Notes: a model not told the origin generated them from the sequence alone. A DNA stretch of 64,000 nt from JBCCTX01 sp964652565 (GCA_964652565.1 CAZZEC010000010.1:1-64000), one strand, 5' to 3'. Positions 36,157 to 46,029 are shown, counted from the first letter of the stretch. Program-made: numbers and translations.

Positions 36157-37875
36157 TTACTTATTAGCCATTTCATTCTTTAAGCGTTCATACTTCACTT
36201 CTCCTCCTACAATGGTGTAATCCACTTTTGTCTTGAGAATATCAGCATCGGGAATAGTCATAATATTTTGAGAAAATACAGTAAAATCAGCAACCTTACC
36301 CACCTCAATAGATCCTTTGATTTCTTCTTCAAACCCACCGTAAGCAGCATCAATCGTATAAGTTTTCAGTGCCTGGTCTCGTGTCATTTTTTGGCTAGGC
36401 TCATACCCTCCCTCGGGCATGCCAGCTAAAGTTTGTCTGGTAACTGAGGCAAAAAAGCACGCAATGGGATCTACAGGTTCGACAGGAGCATCCGTTCCAT
36501 TGATAATCCTAGCTCCCGAATCAAACAGTTTCTTCCATACGTAGGCTCCCTGCTCTATGCGAAGCTTGCCCAGTCGATCAATCGCCCAGGGACGATCCGA
36601 TGACATATGAATTGCCTGCATAGATGCGATTACACCCATTTGCCCAAATCTGGGTATATCACGAGGATCGATATGTTGCGCGTGCTCAACCCTGTATCGA
36701 TGATTGTCTGTAGGTATTTCACTCAGTGCTTTTTCATACTGATCCAGTACTTCTCGATTGGCACGATCACCTATAGCATGCGTACACACTTGAAATCCAT
36801 GTTCCAGGCCTTCCTTAGCAACTCGGTATATAAGGCTCATGTCAGATGTAGCATGTCCAACGTGACCTTCACGATCTTCATAAGGTGCTAATAACCAAGC
36901 GCCCCTGGAACCAAGTGCTCCATCAGCATATAATTTAATTGCTCGAATGGTCAACTTTCCCTCACGATCTATGTGCGGTCCCTTTTCATACCATTTAGAT
37001 AAAAGCGCACTGTCTCTACCATGCAACATCACCCACATGCGGACATCTAATTTCCCCTGATCGAGAAACTCCTGATACAAATCAATCGTAGATTGTCCTG
37101 CACCTGCATCATGGAAACTCGTAATACCATTTTCCATACATGCTTGCACAGCAAGCGCTAAGGCTCTACGATCCTTTTCATCAGTCGTTGCAGGGATATT
37201 TTTACTTATCAACCCTTGCGCTAACTCATTAAAAATCCCAGTGGGATTCCCTTGTGAATCTTTAATGATTTCTCCTTCATCAGAAAATTCAGTACTGTTA
37301 GTTACCCCAGCGATTTCCATGGCTTTTGCATTAGCCAGTGCTGCATGACCGCTAGCGTGTTTCAAATATACAGGGTTCTCGGGCGATACTGCACTAAGTG
37401 CATCGTGAACGGGAAAGCCCCTTACCCATCCTTCACGATTATTAACAGACCATTTACTTTGATGCCAACCTCTACCTATAATCCATTCACCAGGCGCAGC
37501 TACCTTTGCTGCTGAATCTACTTTGTCTACAAGTGCTTGATAACTACTTATCCCGTTGAGATCCAAGTTCAATTTGGCATATCCGAGGCCCATCATATGC
37601 GCATGGCTTTCGATAAATCCCGGGGTCATTGTCTTTCCCTCAAGATTCATTATCATCGTTTCAGCTGATCGATAGCCCATTGCGTTGGTACTATCTCCAG
37701 CATATAAAATATATCCGTCATTGACAACAACTGCTTCTACTTGTGGCTGCGCGGGATTGGCAGTATAAATGTCCCCTCCCAGTATTATCATATCAGCCTC
37801 TCCGGATGCATCTGGCTGACAGGACCATAATGTAGATAATAAACAAATGGAAATAAAAAGTGCTGATTTTTTCAT
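36157..37875 (-). CDS. Amidohydrolase family (YtcJ-like) lipoprotein
   Basis: The likely start is the ATG at 37875, which gives a lipoprotein signal (KKSALFISICLLSTLWSC, lipid Cys followed by QPDAS); the frame extends 12 codons further upstream to an ATG at 37911 with no signal-like character. The mature enzyme is a metal-dependent amidohydrolase of the Amidohydro_3 type: HAHMMGLGYA (metal His-x-His), THAIGDRANRE, and the Asp ligand in NGTDAPVEP. The substrate is unknown; relatives hydrolyse N-acyl or cyclic amide compounds. It follows the transglycosylase-like gene on the same strand but is separated from it by a terminator. Confidence 0.85.
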   Translation of the reverse strand: MKKSALFISICLLSTLWSCQPDASGEADMIILGGDIYTANPAQPQVEAVVVNDGYILYAGDSTNAMGYRSAETMIMNLEGKTMTPGFIESHAHMMGLGYAKLNLDLNGISSYQALVDKVDSAAKVAAPGEWIIGRGWHQSKWSVNNREGWVRGFPVHDALSAVSPENPVYLKHASGHAALANAKAMEIAGVTNSTEFSDEGEIIKDSQGNPTGIFNELAQGLISKNIPATTDEKDRRALALAVQACMENGITSFHDAGAGQSTIDLYQEFLDQGKLDVRMWVMLHGRDSALLSKWYEKGPHIDREGKLTIRAIKLYADGALGSRGAWLLAPYEDREGHVGHATSDMSLIYRVAKEGLEHGFQVCTHAIGDRANREVLDQYEKALSEIPTDNHRYRVEHAQHIDPRDIPRFGQMGVIASMQAIHMSSDRPWAIDRLGKLRIEQGAYVWKKLFDSGARIINGTDAPVEPVDPIACFFASVTRQTLAGMPEGGYEPSQKMTRDQALKTYTIDAAYGGFEEEIKGSIEVGKVADFTVFSQNIMTIPDADILKTKVDYTIVGGEVKYERLKNEMANK

Positions 37876-37953
37876 TGTAAGGTGTATTGTTAGTTGAGTT
37901 AGTTCCCTCAAGAAGGGTCCAAATATGAATATATTAAGAATTGTTGTGTATAT

Positions 37954-37992
37954 AAAAATCCCGGAAGCCTACCATCTCTAGTCTCCCGGGAA
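37954..37992 (-). terminator. Terminator after the transglycosylase-like gene
   Basis: On the minus strand TCCCGG...CCGGGA form a stem around a 27-base loop that contains GAGACTAGAGATGG, followed by TTTTTATATA. It lies about 50 bases beyond the stop codon. Confidence 0.6.
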
Positions 37993-38042
37993 TTGTAAGC
38001 AAGTATATAACCTATAAATTGCTTGATAATACAGAATATTGA

Positions 38043-38996
38043 CTATCTGGAGGGAATAAAAAAGCCCCCTTTTTCGTATACAATTTGTTCGAGCTCCAGC
38101 ATGGCAGCAAGCGCAATTTGGCTATAATTCTGTGAAGCATTTCCAAATCTTCCATATCGTGTCTGCCACATCTCCTGAATGAGTGCCACACCTCCTTCAT
38201 CTGGACGTAACCTTCTGAGTAAACGATTGATAGTACCTGGACCTGCGTGATAAATATGCAGAACAAATAGACGAAACCACAATTCATCTTCCCTGTATAC
38301 TATATTCCTTCGATCTAATATATTGCGTGCTTGTGGCAAACAAACGCGCTGGATAAATCTCGCAGCCCCCTGAGCAGATGGAGTGAAGTAAATACGCTGA
38401 TCTAGCTCTTCATTTACGATGAGACCTTCACTTAAAGCGATATCTCTCATCAACTGAAATGGACCTTTTGCACCCACTGGAGATACTCGCATTTCACCGG
38501 GACTTTCAATTAATAATATGGCCTGTGCATACCAAGGGTCTGTTCCCTCTTCAAGGAATATTGTTATTGCTTTATGTATATCCGATAGTATGCGTTCTAT
38601 TTGATAATAATCACTTCTCCCTTGCGTAACGTATAGCGTGTATTCGCTGGGAATATCCAGTACCGACTTTACACTATCTTTGTAGCTCCTTCGCTGTTTA
38701 TATTCTAATGAATCATATGACCAAGTAAGAAGGCTTGTAATGATTTCTCTCGATTCTGCTACATTCAATAGACTGTATTCTGGTGAAAGATTCATGATCA
38801 TCCTCCAAAATTTTACCTGTTGCAATTGAGCCCAACCTTGAACGTAAATATTGGTATCACTCACAAAGCAGTATGTGGTTGTATCATTTACAAAACCTAT
38901 ATCCAGCAGTTGATCTTCATAAAAATTTTGTCCTACTCCAAATTTCCATCCAGACAAGAGCACAAAAGCTATACACAAATTCTTCAAATAGCACAT
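38043..38996 (-). CDS. Lytic transglycosylase-like (SLT-fold) exported protein
   Basis: 317 residues with a signal peptide (CYLKNLCIAFVLLSGWKFGVG). The C-terminal half is a soluble lytic transglycosylase-like fold: catalytic Glu in LLIESPGEM, then GAKGPFQLMRDIA and YHAGPGTINRLLRRL, the equivalents of the ES...GAxGLMQ and YNAG boxes. It may cut peptidoglycan glycan strands in the periplasm. The N-terminal 130 residues have no recognised domain. The SxxGxxQ box is slightly altered (PFQLM instead of LMQ), so activity is likely but not certain. Confidence 0.75.
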   Translation of the reverse strand: MCYLKNLCIAFVLLSGWKFGVGQNFYEDQLLDIGFVNDTTTYCFVSDTNIYVQGWAQLQQVKFWRMIMNLSPEYSLLNVAESREIITSLLTWSYDSLEYKQRRSYKDSVKSVLDIPSEYTLYVTQGRSDYYQIERILSDIHKAITIFLEEGTDPWYAQAILLIESPGEMRVSPVGAKGPFQLMRDIALSEGLIVNEELDQRIYFTPSAQGAARFIQRVCLPQARNILDRRNIVYREDELWFRLFVLHIYHAGPGTINRLLRRLRPDEGGVALIQEMWQTRYGRFGNASQNYSQIALAAMLELEQIVYEKGGFFIPSR

Positions 38997-39145
38997 AAGT
39001 TAATTAGCAAAATAATTAGTGTAGATATATCGATCATTTATTTGCACAAATTCATTTATTAAATAAATCATTTTTGATAAATACTAAATTACATATATTT
39101 TTATTATTAAATAAATACAAAGATAAATTTAACAGCAATTACAAA

Positions 39146-39370
39146 ATGGACTTCCAAGAACTAAAGGCACCTAAAAAGCTTGCTCATTCTAATACAAAGC
39201 TTCGTTTTACTTCATCTTTTTTTAATACCCAAGATGAACTGGACGAACTTCGTGAAGAGTTAATATTTGCCCATAGAAGAATAAAAAGACTAAAATGGGG
39301 ATTAGCAATTTTTGCAGCTTATTTCCTATTTATCACTTTCACGTTTTTGTTAAAAACCAATGTACTTTAG
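39146..39370 (+). CDS. Small membrane-anchored coiled-coil protein
   Basis: The ATG at 39146 gives 74 residues; the frame can be extended to 39074, but the extra segment is AT-biased and poorly coding-like. A polar N-terminus is followed by a heptad-rich helix (TQDELDELREELIFAHRRIKR shape, about 28-48) and one transmembrane helix (GLAIFAAYFLFITFTFLL). No family recognised. It is followed by a large hairpin terminator at 39405-39465 and is convergent with mnmD. Confidence 0.65.
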   Translation: MDFQELKAPKKLAHSNTKLRFTSSFFNTQDELDELREELIFAHRRIKRLKWGLAIFAAYFLFITFTFLLKTNVL

Positions 39371-39404
39371 TAAGTCGCCAACTTTAAAGCACACTGGATC
39401 ATTT

Positions 39405-39465
39405 GAGAGGTTATGGCTTAATCTATGTATGATAATATAGATTGGCGATAACCTCTTATCTTTTT
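39405..39465 (+). terminator. Long-stem terminator between the small coiled-coil gene and mnmD
   Basis: AGAGGTTAT (39406-39414) pairs with ATAACCTCT (39448-39456), and AATCTAT (39420-39426) pairs with ATAGATT inside it; TATCTTTTTATT follows on the plus strand. The tail overlaps the last codons of mnmD. Confidence 0.7.
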
Positions 39466-40142
39466 ATTGCTCTTAACATTTCTCTCTTACCAGGAGGTCC
39501 TGGTAATTTTTGAACTTCAAACCCTGCACTTATCATAGCTCTTCTGACTGCTCCCTTTGCAGAATATGTAACTAGCACTCCTCCTTCTTTACAACACAGG
39601 TACAATTTTTTAAACATTTCTTCCGACCATAATTCTGGCTGTGCAGATGGAGCAAACGCATCAAAATATACTAGATGAAATCGCCCTTCAAGTTGAACTT
39701 CTTGAAGCCTATGATGAATTTTCATCAGAGAAAATTGTGGACTTAAACTATGTACTTGCCCCCAAGGTACTGTGTGTATATTTCTAAAGGTATCTTCTGA
39801 CAATTTATCTCCAAGAAGTTGACAATAGTTCAGTATTTGTGCCTGATCCCAATTTAATGGGTAGGCTTCAATACCCGTATAGGATATTTCAAAGTCTTCA
39901 GCATGTAGATACGTCAACAAAACGTTTAGGCCTGTTCCCAGTCCTATTTCCAATATGGCAATATCATTGTTGTTTTGCTTGATATACTCCAAACCATTTG
40001 CAATAAAAACGTGCAAGGATTCTTGAATTGCTCCATGAATAGAATGATAATGTTCATCAAATTGCTCTACATATAAGGTTGAAGAACCATCTTTCGTCAA
40101 TACATGCTTGGCTTCAGGACTATTCATCTTACTTGCATTCAA
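39456..40142 (-). CDS. mnmD: tRNA (5-methylaminomethyl-2-thiouridine)(34)-methyltransferase MnmD
   Basis: A 228-residue SAM methyltransferase that corresponds to the N-terminal half of MnmC without the FAD oxidase half. The family motifs LEIGLGTGLNVLLT (SAM loop), YFDAFAPSAQPELW and the C-terminal KLPGPPGKREMLRA are all present. It completes the modification of tRNA U34, the same base thiolated by MnmA. The oxidase part (mnmC1) is not seen here. Confidence 0.92.
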   Translation of the reverse strand: MNASKMNSPEAKHVLTKDGSSTLYVEQFDEHYHSIHGAIQESLHVFIANGLEYIKQNNNDIAILEIGLGTGLNVLLTYLHAEDFEISYTGIEAYPLNWDQAQILNYCQLLGDKLSEDTFRNIHTVPWGQVHSLSPQFSLMKIHHRLQEVQLEGRFHLVYFDAFAPSAQPELWSEEMFKKLYLCCKEGGVLVTYSAKGAVRRAMISAGFEVQKLPGPPGKREMLRAIKR

Positions 40143-40203
40143 ACCTATGAATTATTAACGTTGAAGAGAGATAATAAGTTGATCCTAAGTAAGATCTTTT
40201 CTA

Positions 40204-41841
40204 TCATATATTCTTTTGTGGTGGATCTATCCGATTCAATGTCGATGGGTCTGGCATTTTTTCCACATACAAAGAAGTAGAAGGAAATGCGAAGCTTATA
40301 CCTAGCTCTTCTGCTAACCTCATAATGGAAAGAAAGAGGTCTTGTCTCGCAGCAAGCATGTCAGCATACCCCGTAAGCTCCAGATACACTGCAAAGAAAA
40401 TTTGAAGCGAGGAATCTCCCATTTCATGAAAGTAAATCATATAATCTGACTTCCTTGTCTTGGGGTGCTCAAGGACTATTTCTTCAATACGCCCGACAAA
40501 TTTTTCCATTAATTCGGGTGGGGTATCATAGGTGACGGATAATGTGGTCGCATATCTTCTATAGGTGCGTATTCCATGATTGGTTATCGTCAAATTTGCG
40601 AGTTCACCATTTGGAATAGAAACATATGCACCTTCCAAGGCTCTAATACGCGTAGATCTCACCCCAATCTCCAATACAGTACCTGTAACTTTAGGAGTTT
40701 CAATAAAATCTCCCAATTGGAAGGGTCGATCTACAAAGATCGTAATGGAACCGATGAAATTCTTAACTGTATCTTGTGCTGCCAATGCCAATGCCAAACC
40801 ACCAATGGAAATACCGGCCAGAAGAGCAGTTACATTTACATTTAGATTTTGTAAAACAAATAGTACTCCCAACACTCCTACCACCAACTTCAACACACGT
40901 TTAATTAACGGTATCAGTTGCTCATCCATAGATGTCTCCGTCTTCTTAGCTAAATTCAATCCCAGTACTGAAATAAGATCAACAAAACGGTAGGCTGCTA
41001 TCACGCCGAATATTGACATACCTATTTTGAGTATGGTAGATATGTAAGAAGTAATCCATACAGGTAGTAGGAGAATTCGATAAAACTGAAAGAATAGAAA
41101 TAGTACCAACAATAGACTCAACGGTCTGGCTACTGGCCGGATCATTTGAGGATTAAATGATTCCTTGTCAAAAAATCTCGGAAGGATTCTCCTGATAAGT
41201 ACGTTGAAAACTGTACCTAATAACCAGTGTAGTAATAATCCAATGGCAAGTAATATGAAGATCCCTTCATATTGCCATACCTTTAGACCTAAAAACTTCT
41301 TTTGTCCGATTTTGGGAGTAATTTTCAAGAAAATATCAGATCCAAAGGGAAAAAGTCTATCGTGTATTTGTGCTATTTGACGTACAGTTGTAAAAGAATA
41401 CATCCACTTCCCATCCTTTCTCTGTAAATAAATCTCTGGGTATTTATCATAAACGATATAGCGATGACGACCTAGGCTATCTGTATATTCCGGATCTTTG
41501 GAAATCGTAGATGTATCAATGATATACCCCTCTGAATCATATATTTGTTTTAACATTACCGCTCTTTCCCTCAAATTATCTTCACTAATACCTACACTGT
41601 CCATACTTTTGGCAGACTGACCAGGGAAATAATTATCTTCTTGAAGGTATATTAGATGATTAGCAATAACATAACGTGGAGATCGCTGTATTCCCTTCAC
41701 AAGTACTCGGGGAATATATATAGAATCAACGCCAGAGGTATCATCTGCTACTATTGTATCTTGTTGTGCTTGTACTGCTTGAATGAATAAAACAGCTGAT
41801 ATTAATAGGATAATGTGTGTTAATCCTTTGGGAAGCATCAT
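40204..41841 (-). CDS. MscS-family mechanosensitive ion channel
   Basis: 545 residues: a signal peptide, a periplasmic N-terminal region of about 170 residues, then several transmembrane helices and the MscS pore and beta domain (ALLAGISIGGLALALAAQDTVKNFIGS pattern, DRPFQLGDFIE, GTVLEIGVRSTRIR, SIPNGELANLTITN). The channel opens on hypo-osmotic shock and releases solutes. The long N-terminal extension places it with the large MscK/YbdG-like members. A possible small membrane protein gene lies directly upstream. Confidence 0.93.
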   Translation of the reverse strand: MMLPKGLTHIILLISAVLFIQAVQAQQDTIVADDTSGVDSIYIPRVLVKGIQRSPRYVIANHLIYLQEDNYFPGQSAKSMDSVGISEDNLRERAVMLKQIYDSEGYIIDTSTISKDPEYTDSLGRHRYIVYDKYPEIYLQRKDGKWMYSFTTVRQIAQIHDRLFPFGSDIFLKITPKIGQKKFLGLKVWQYEGIFILLAIGLLLHWLLGTVFNVLIRRILPRFFDKESFNPQMIRPVARPLSLLLVLFLFFQFYRILLLPVWITSYISTILKIGMSIFGVIAAYRFVDLISVLGLNLAKKTETSMDEQLIPLIKRVLKLVVGVLGVLFVLQNLNVNVTALLAGISIGGLALALAAQDTVKNFIGSITIFVDRPFQLGDFIETPKVTGTVLEIGVRSTRIRALEGAYVSIPNGELANLTITNHGIRTYRRYATTLSVTYDTPPELMEKFVGRIEEIVLEHPKTRKSDYMIYFHEMGDSSLQIFFAVYLELTGYADMLAARQDLFLSIMRLAEELGISFAFPSTSLYVEKMPDPSTLNRIDPPQKNI

Positions 41842-41913
41842 AAATGGATCTTTACTACTATTGGCTTACTCTTAGGGAAGTAAAATACGAAAGCACTATT
41901 ATACTATCAATTA

Positions 41914-42108
41914 TTAGCTTTTCCCAATCATATATCCGAGTTGTGGAAGGTTTTCAGAGCTCATATCATGGAGATTTAAAGCAAAAAATAAAAATATAAT
42001 GATGAGCAAAAAGAGATTGAGCATTAATAGTAAATACGAGACAGGATATACAGGCAAAGTCAATATTTTCTTCAGTCTTTTACGTAAACTGAATACTTTG
42101 TGCAGCAT
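41914..42108 (-). CDS. Possible small membrane protein upstream of mscS-like gene
   Basis: A 64-codon frame with a basic N-terminus (HKVFSLRKRLKKIL) and one strong hydrophobic helix (about 22-45), a plausible positive-inside single-span protein. It lies 72 bases before the MscS gene on the same strand. There is no homology I recognise and the surrounding DNA is AT-rich, which makes hydrophobic frames easy to find, so this is tentative. Confidence 0.35.
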   Translation of the reverse strand: MLHKVFSLRKRLKKILTLPVYPVSYLLLMLNLFLLIIIFLFFALNLHDMSSENLPQLGYMIGKS

Positions 42109-42533
42109 GACGTAATTATTGGCGTTTAATATGCAAATATTAATATTTTAATTAGAATTTTCAAAAAATTCAATAGTTATTTTTCATATTCTAAACACAA
42201 AATAAAATATAACTATCGCAAATAGTTGCTTCACAGTCTTATTGGCTCTCATAATACAAAATCCCTCCCAGGAAACAATAACAAGTTGACCATTGACTTT
42301 TCATCTTGCCAGAAATAGCGTAAATAGGATTTTAAAAAAAACAGGGGCCTAATATTATTCACAAACACCTCTTCAATATAACACATACAGTATTTAGAAT
42401 AATAGGTTTGAGAGAATTTTAATTACTTAATGTATCCCAGATCGTAAAAGAGTAACTTATTTTATATATTGTCTATCTGATGAATAATTGGAAAATGTGG
42501 TAAGAACTTAAATTTTTATCTTTACAAAATCAT
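42109..42533. other. Intergenic region upstream of lutA; no clear feature
   Basis: 425 AT-rich bases between divergent genes. I see no RNA gene, repeat or strong palindrome. A TATCTTTA element (42517-42524) lies 10 bases before the lutA ATG and resembles a Bacteroidota -7 box, but no properly spaced -33 TTTG is visible. Confidence 0.4.
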
Positions 42534-43274
42534 ATGAAAGTTGCTCTTTTTGTCCCGTGTTATATAGACCAATTTTACCCTCAAGTGGCCATAGCCACTT
42601 ACAAGCTACTAACCAAATTAGGAATGGAAGTTGTTGTTCCTGATAGTCAAACCTGTTGTGGTCAACCTATGGCAAATGCAGGATTTGAAAGATATGCAGA
42701 AAAAACCTCTAGACATTTCATAGAGGTTTTTCAGGATTTTGAGTATATCGTTGGACCTTCAGGAAGTTGTGTCTTGCATATTAAAGAACATTTGCATGAG
42801 AATGCACAGGCTGCACATGCGAAACATGTCAAAGATCACGTTTACGAGTTATGCGACTTCCTTACAAATATCTTAGAAGTTGATTCTTGGGACACTCCAT
42901 TTAAACATAAAGTAGGTTTGCACCTTAGCTGTCATGGTCTAAGAGGCATGCGTCTGGCTCAGTCCTCAGAAAGAGTCCTGCCAGATTATTCTATTATGAA
43001 AAATCTCCTGGGTAAGGTTCCAGAAATAGAATTAGTTGAACTTTCAAGAAGGGATGAGTGTTGTGGGTTTGGAGGGACGTTTGCAGTATCGGAAGAAGCC
43101 GTTTCAGTCAAAATGGGAAAAGATCGACTAAAAGATCATCTGGATCAAGGTGTAGAAATTGTTACAGGTGGAGATGTCTCTTGTCTGATGCACCTGGAAG
43201 GCATAAGTAGCAGACAGCAGCACCCTCTCACATTTATGCATATAGCAGAAATTCTTAATGAAAGTAAACTATGA
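42534..43274 (+). CDS. lutA: L-lactate utilisation protein A (CCG-domain Fe-S subunit)
   Basis: A 246-residue subunit of the LutABC L-lactate dehydrogenase complex, which oxidises lactate to pyruvate. Two cysteine-rich CCG motifs are visible: Cys41-Cys42 in SQTCCGQP and Cys176-Cys177 in DECCGFGG, which bind an Fe-S cluster in this family. Its stop overlaps the lutB start by 4 bases (ATGA). Confidence 0.95.
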   Translation: MKVALFVPCYIDQFYPQVAIATYKLLTKLGMEVVVPDSQTCCGQPMANAGFERYAEKTSRHFIEVFQDFEYIVGPSGSCVLHIKEHLHENAQAAHAKHVKDHVYELCDFLTNILEVDSWDTPFKHKVGLHLSCHGLRGMRLAQSSERVLPDYSIMKNLLGKVPEIELVELSRRDECCGFGGTFAVSEEAVSVKMGKDRLKDHLDQGVEIVTGGDVSCLMHLEGISSRQQHPLTFMHIAEILNESKL

Positions 43275-44644
43275 ACCACGCAAAACTGGCGCAGACATTT
43301 AACAAAGATGAGCCGAGAACAACCTGGCATGATCAATCTCTGTGGTTTGTACGGGAAAAAAGAGATCGTGCAGCCCACCAGATCCCTGAATGGGAACAAT
43401 TGCGTGAGCTAGCTTCTCAGATAAAAACGCATACGCTTTCTCATTTAGATCATTATCTGGAAACACTGGAACAAAATGCCCTCCAAAACGGAATTGTGGT
43501 CCACTGGGCAGAAGATGCCCATAGTTTGCAACAAATCGTTTACGGTTTATTGAATGAGAGAGGAGTTAAGAAGTTAGTAAAGAGTAAGTCCATGCTTACT
43601 GAGGAATGCAAGCTTAATCCTTATCTGATCGAAAGAGGTATTGAAGTAGTAGATTCTGACCTTGGAGAACGGATTGTACAATTGGCAGATGAAGAACCCA
43701 GTCATATTGTAATGCCAGCCATACATAAAAAAAAGGAAGAAATTGGAGAAATTTTTCATCAGCATCTGGGAACGGAGAAAGGAGCTAGTGATCCTCAGTA
43801 CTTGACTGAATCGGCCAGGCAAAATCTTCGACAACATTTTCTTACTGCTGATGCAGCTCTGACAGGTGTAAACTTTGCCATCGCAGAAACGGGTGGCTTT
43901 GTAGTTTGTACCAATGAAGGGAACGCTGACCTGGGTGTACATTTAGCCCCATTACATATTGCCTGTATGGGTATTGAAAAAGTAATTCCCAAGTTGGAGC
44001 ACCTGGGAGTGTTTACTCGTCTACTAGCAAGGAGTGGTACCGGTCAACCTATTACAACATATACCAGCCATTTTCATACACCAGGTACTGGAAGTGAATT
44101 ACATCTTATTCTCGTTGACAATGGTAGAACTACCCAATTGGGTAGAGAAGATTTTCGCAAATCCCTGCATTGTATTCGATGTGGTGCATGTATGAATACA
44201 TGTCCGGTATATCGCCGTAGTGGTGGGCATAGTTATGGATACACTGTTCCGGGTCCCATTGGATCAATTTTATCTCCAGGACTGGATTTGAAAAAATACA
44301 GTAGTCTTCCATTCGCTTCTACCTTGTGTGGCTCATGTAGTGATGTATGTCCAGTAAAAATTGATATTCACCAACAACTATATAAGTGGAGACAAATAAT
44401 TACTCAAGAGGGGAACATCCCTCCAAGTAAAAAACTCTCTATGAAATTTATGGGATTTATGATGTCCCATCCCTGGTGGTATAATACGCTCGGTAAATGG
44501 GGAAGAACTGTGTTAAGCATTTTACCTAAATCGTGGATAAATAATAAAAGAAATCCCTGGACCCGTCAGAGAGATCTCCCTACTCCTCCCAAAAAAAGTT
44601 TTCAGGAATGGTACAAACAACAACAAAATGAGCGCAAAAAATAA
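43271..44644 (+). CDS. lutB: L-lactate utilisation protein B (LUD domain plus ferredoxin-type Fe-S)
   Basis: 457 residues: a LUD domain (about 65-290) followed by two 4Fe-4S motifs, CIRCGACMNTCP (Cys301, 304, 307, 311) and CGSCSDVCP (Cys353, 356, 360), and a C-terminal LutB tail. It is the electron-transfer subunit of the lactate-oxidising complex. It overlaps lutA by 4 bases and lutC by 17 bases, so the three are translationally coupled. Confidence 0.96.
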   Translation: MNHAKLAQTFNKDEPRTTWHDQSLWFVREKRDRAAHQIPEWEQLRELASQIKTHTLSHLDHYLETLEQNALQNGIVVHWAEDAHSLQQIVYGLLNERGVKKLVKSKSMLTEECKLNPYLIERGIEVVDSDLGERIVQLADEEPSHIVMPAIHKKKEEIGEIFHQHLGTEKGASDPQYLTESARQNLRQHFLTADAALTGVNFAIAETGGFVVCTNEGNADLGVHLAPLHIACMGIEKVIPKLEHLGVFTRLLARSGTGQPITTYTSHFHTPGTGSELHLILVDNGRTTQLGREDFRKSLHCIRCGACMNTCPVYRRSGGHSYGYTVPGPIGSILSPGLDLKKYSSLPFASTLCGSCSDVCPVKIDIHQQLYKWRQIITQEGNIPPSKKLSMKFMGFMMSHPWWYNTLGKWGRTVLSILPKSWINNKRNPWTRQRDLPTPPKKSFQEWYKQQQNERKK

Positions 44645-45209
44645 CATTCTCGATAAGATCAAAAGCAATTTGCCTGACCCTCATCCTGTGCCTAACATAC
44701 CTGAATTTGAGTACCAACACGATCTTAAGATGCAGTTCAGGGAAATATTAGAAGGAATAGGAGCAAAATTGTTTGAATGTAATTCATTAGAAGATATTCC
44801 CCCACACATTCAAGACCAAGAGTTTACAGGTAACATTGTATCAAGTATTCCACTGCTCAAAACATACATCAACGACATTCGGGATACCATTTCTGAAAGT
44901 GAGCTTTCTCAAATTGAACTAGCTATCATACCAGGTAAGGTGGCAGTCGCAGAAAATGGTGCAATCTGGATTCATGAGGAAGATATGATCCACAGAGCAC
45001 TTCCCTACATCACACAACACCTGGGAATTGTCATATACGAAGCACAGTTGGTAAGCAATATGCATGAAGCATATCATACAGTCTCTAACCAATATGGAGG
45101 TTATGGGGTATTTATTTCTGGACCTTCAAAAACAGCTGATATTGAGCAATCTCTCGTCATTGGAGCACACGGAGCGAGAAGCCTTCAAGTATTTATGATT
45201 AAGAAATGA
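44628..45209 (+). CDS. lutC: L-lactate utilisation protein C (LUD domain)
   Basis: 193 residues, third subunit of the lactate complex. The LUD-domain features PGKVAVAENGAIWI and the C-terminal FISGPSKTADIEQSLVIGAHGARS are typical. Its start lies inside the end of lutB. HisA follows 70 bases later on the same strand. Confidence 0.93.
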   Translation: MSAKNNILDKIKSNLPDPHPVPNIPEFEYQHDLKMQFREILEGIGAKLFECNSLEDIPPHIQDQEFTGNIVSSIPLLKTYINDIRDTISESELSQIELAIIPGKVAVAENGAIWIHEEDMIHRALPYITQHLGIVIYEAQLVSNMHEAYHTVSNQYGGYGVFISGPSKTADIEQSLVIGAHGARSLQVFMIKK

Positions 45210-45278
45210 TAATGTGATAATTTTCTTAGATTTGTGAATACTCTTTTATAATTTTAATAGCTGACGGCTAACCTTTAC

Positions 45279-46004
45279 ATGCGTATTATTCCTGCAATCG
45301 ATATCATTGATGGTAAATGTGTGAGACTCGAAAAAGGTGATTATTCAAAACAAACTACCTATCACACGCATCCATTAGATGTAGCCAAATCATTTGAAGA
45401 TCATGGCATTTCCTATCTTCATTTGGTAGACCTCGATGGCGCAAAAGCAGGAGAACTCACAAACTGGAAAGTACTAGAAGAGATATGTTCACATACCAAT
45501 TTGCAGGTAGACATAGGTGGAGGGATAAAATCTGAAAAAGATGTTAAAAAGGCATTAGATGCAGGTGCTAAACAAATAAATATTGGCAGCCTTGCCGTAA
45601 AATCTCCCGAAATACTTTATGAATGGATTGATATGTACGGCCCGGAGATCATTATATTAAGTGCTGATGTTAAAGATGGCTTCATTGCCATACATGGCTG
45701 GCAAACCCTTACCGATATCAAGATAGAAGACTTCATACAACAGTATGCTGTTGCTGGTATCCAATTTGTAACTTGTACAGACATTTCCAAAGATGGCATG
45801 CTAGAAGGTGCTTCGACACAATTATACAAAACATTGATAGAGAAATTTCCCGATTTATCTTTTATTGCTAGTGGAGGGATCTCATCTTTTGATGATTTGG
45901 AGACACTGACTGAAGTCAAAATGTATGGTGCCATCATTGGCAAAGCGATCTATGAAGGACTTTTACCATTAACTCAACTCAAAGATTGGATAGATCAACG
46001 TTAG
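45279..46004 (+). CDS. hisA: Phosphoribosylformimino-5-aminoimidazole carboxamide ribotide isomerase
   Basis: A 241-residue (beta-alpha)8 barrel for the Amadori rearrangement of ProFAR in histidine synthesis. It begins RIIPAIDIIDGKCVRLEKGD with catalytic Asp8; the second catalytic Asp is in ILSADVKDG. The two phosphate-binding loops (DIGGGI, ASGGIS) are present. A TAGATTTG element (45227-45234) lies 45 bases upstream and may serve as a promoter -7 box. HisF follows after 25 bases. Confidence 0.96.
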   Translation: MRIIPAIDIIDGKCVRLEKGDYSKQTTYHTHPLDVAKSFEDHGISYLHLVDLDGAKAGELTNWKVLEEICSHTNLQVDIGGGIKSEKDVKKALDAGAKQINIGSLAVKSPEILYEWIDMYGPEIIILSADVKDGFIAIHGWQTLTDIKIEDFIQQYAVAGIQFVTCTDISKDGMLEGASTQLYKTLIEKFPDLSFIASGGISSFDDLETLTEVKMYGAIIGKAIYEGLLPLTQLKDWIDQR

Positions 46005-46029
46005 TTCATCACCAAATAATTATATTCCA

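Noticed and set aside
42517..42524. Bacteroidota -7-like boxes (TATCTTTA before lutA, TAACTTCG before the histidine phosphatase, TATCTTTG before the GT39-like gene)
   Set aside because: The -7 match is plausible, but none has a TTTG at the correct -33 spacing, so I do not call them promoters.
43574..43942. Antisense 122-codon frame inside lutB
   Set aside because: A shadow of the lutB coding sequence with no independent support.
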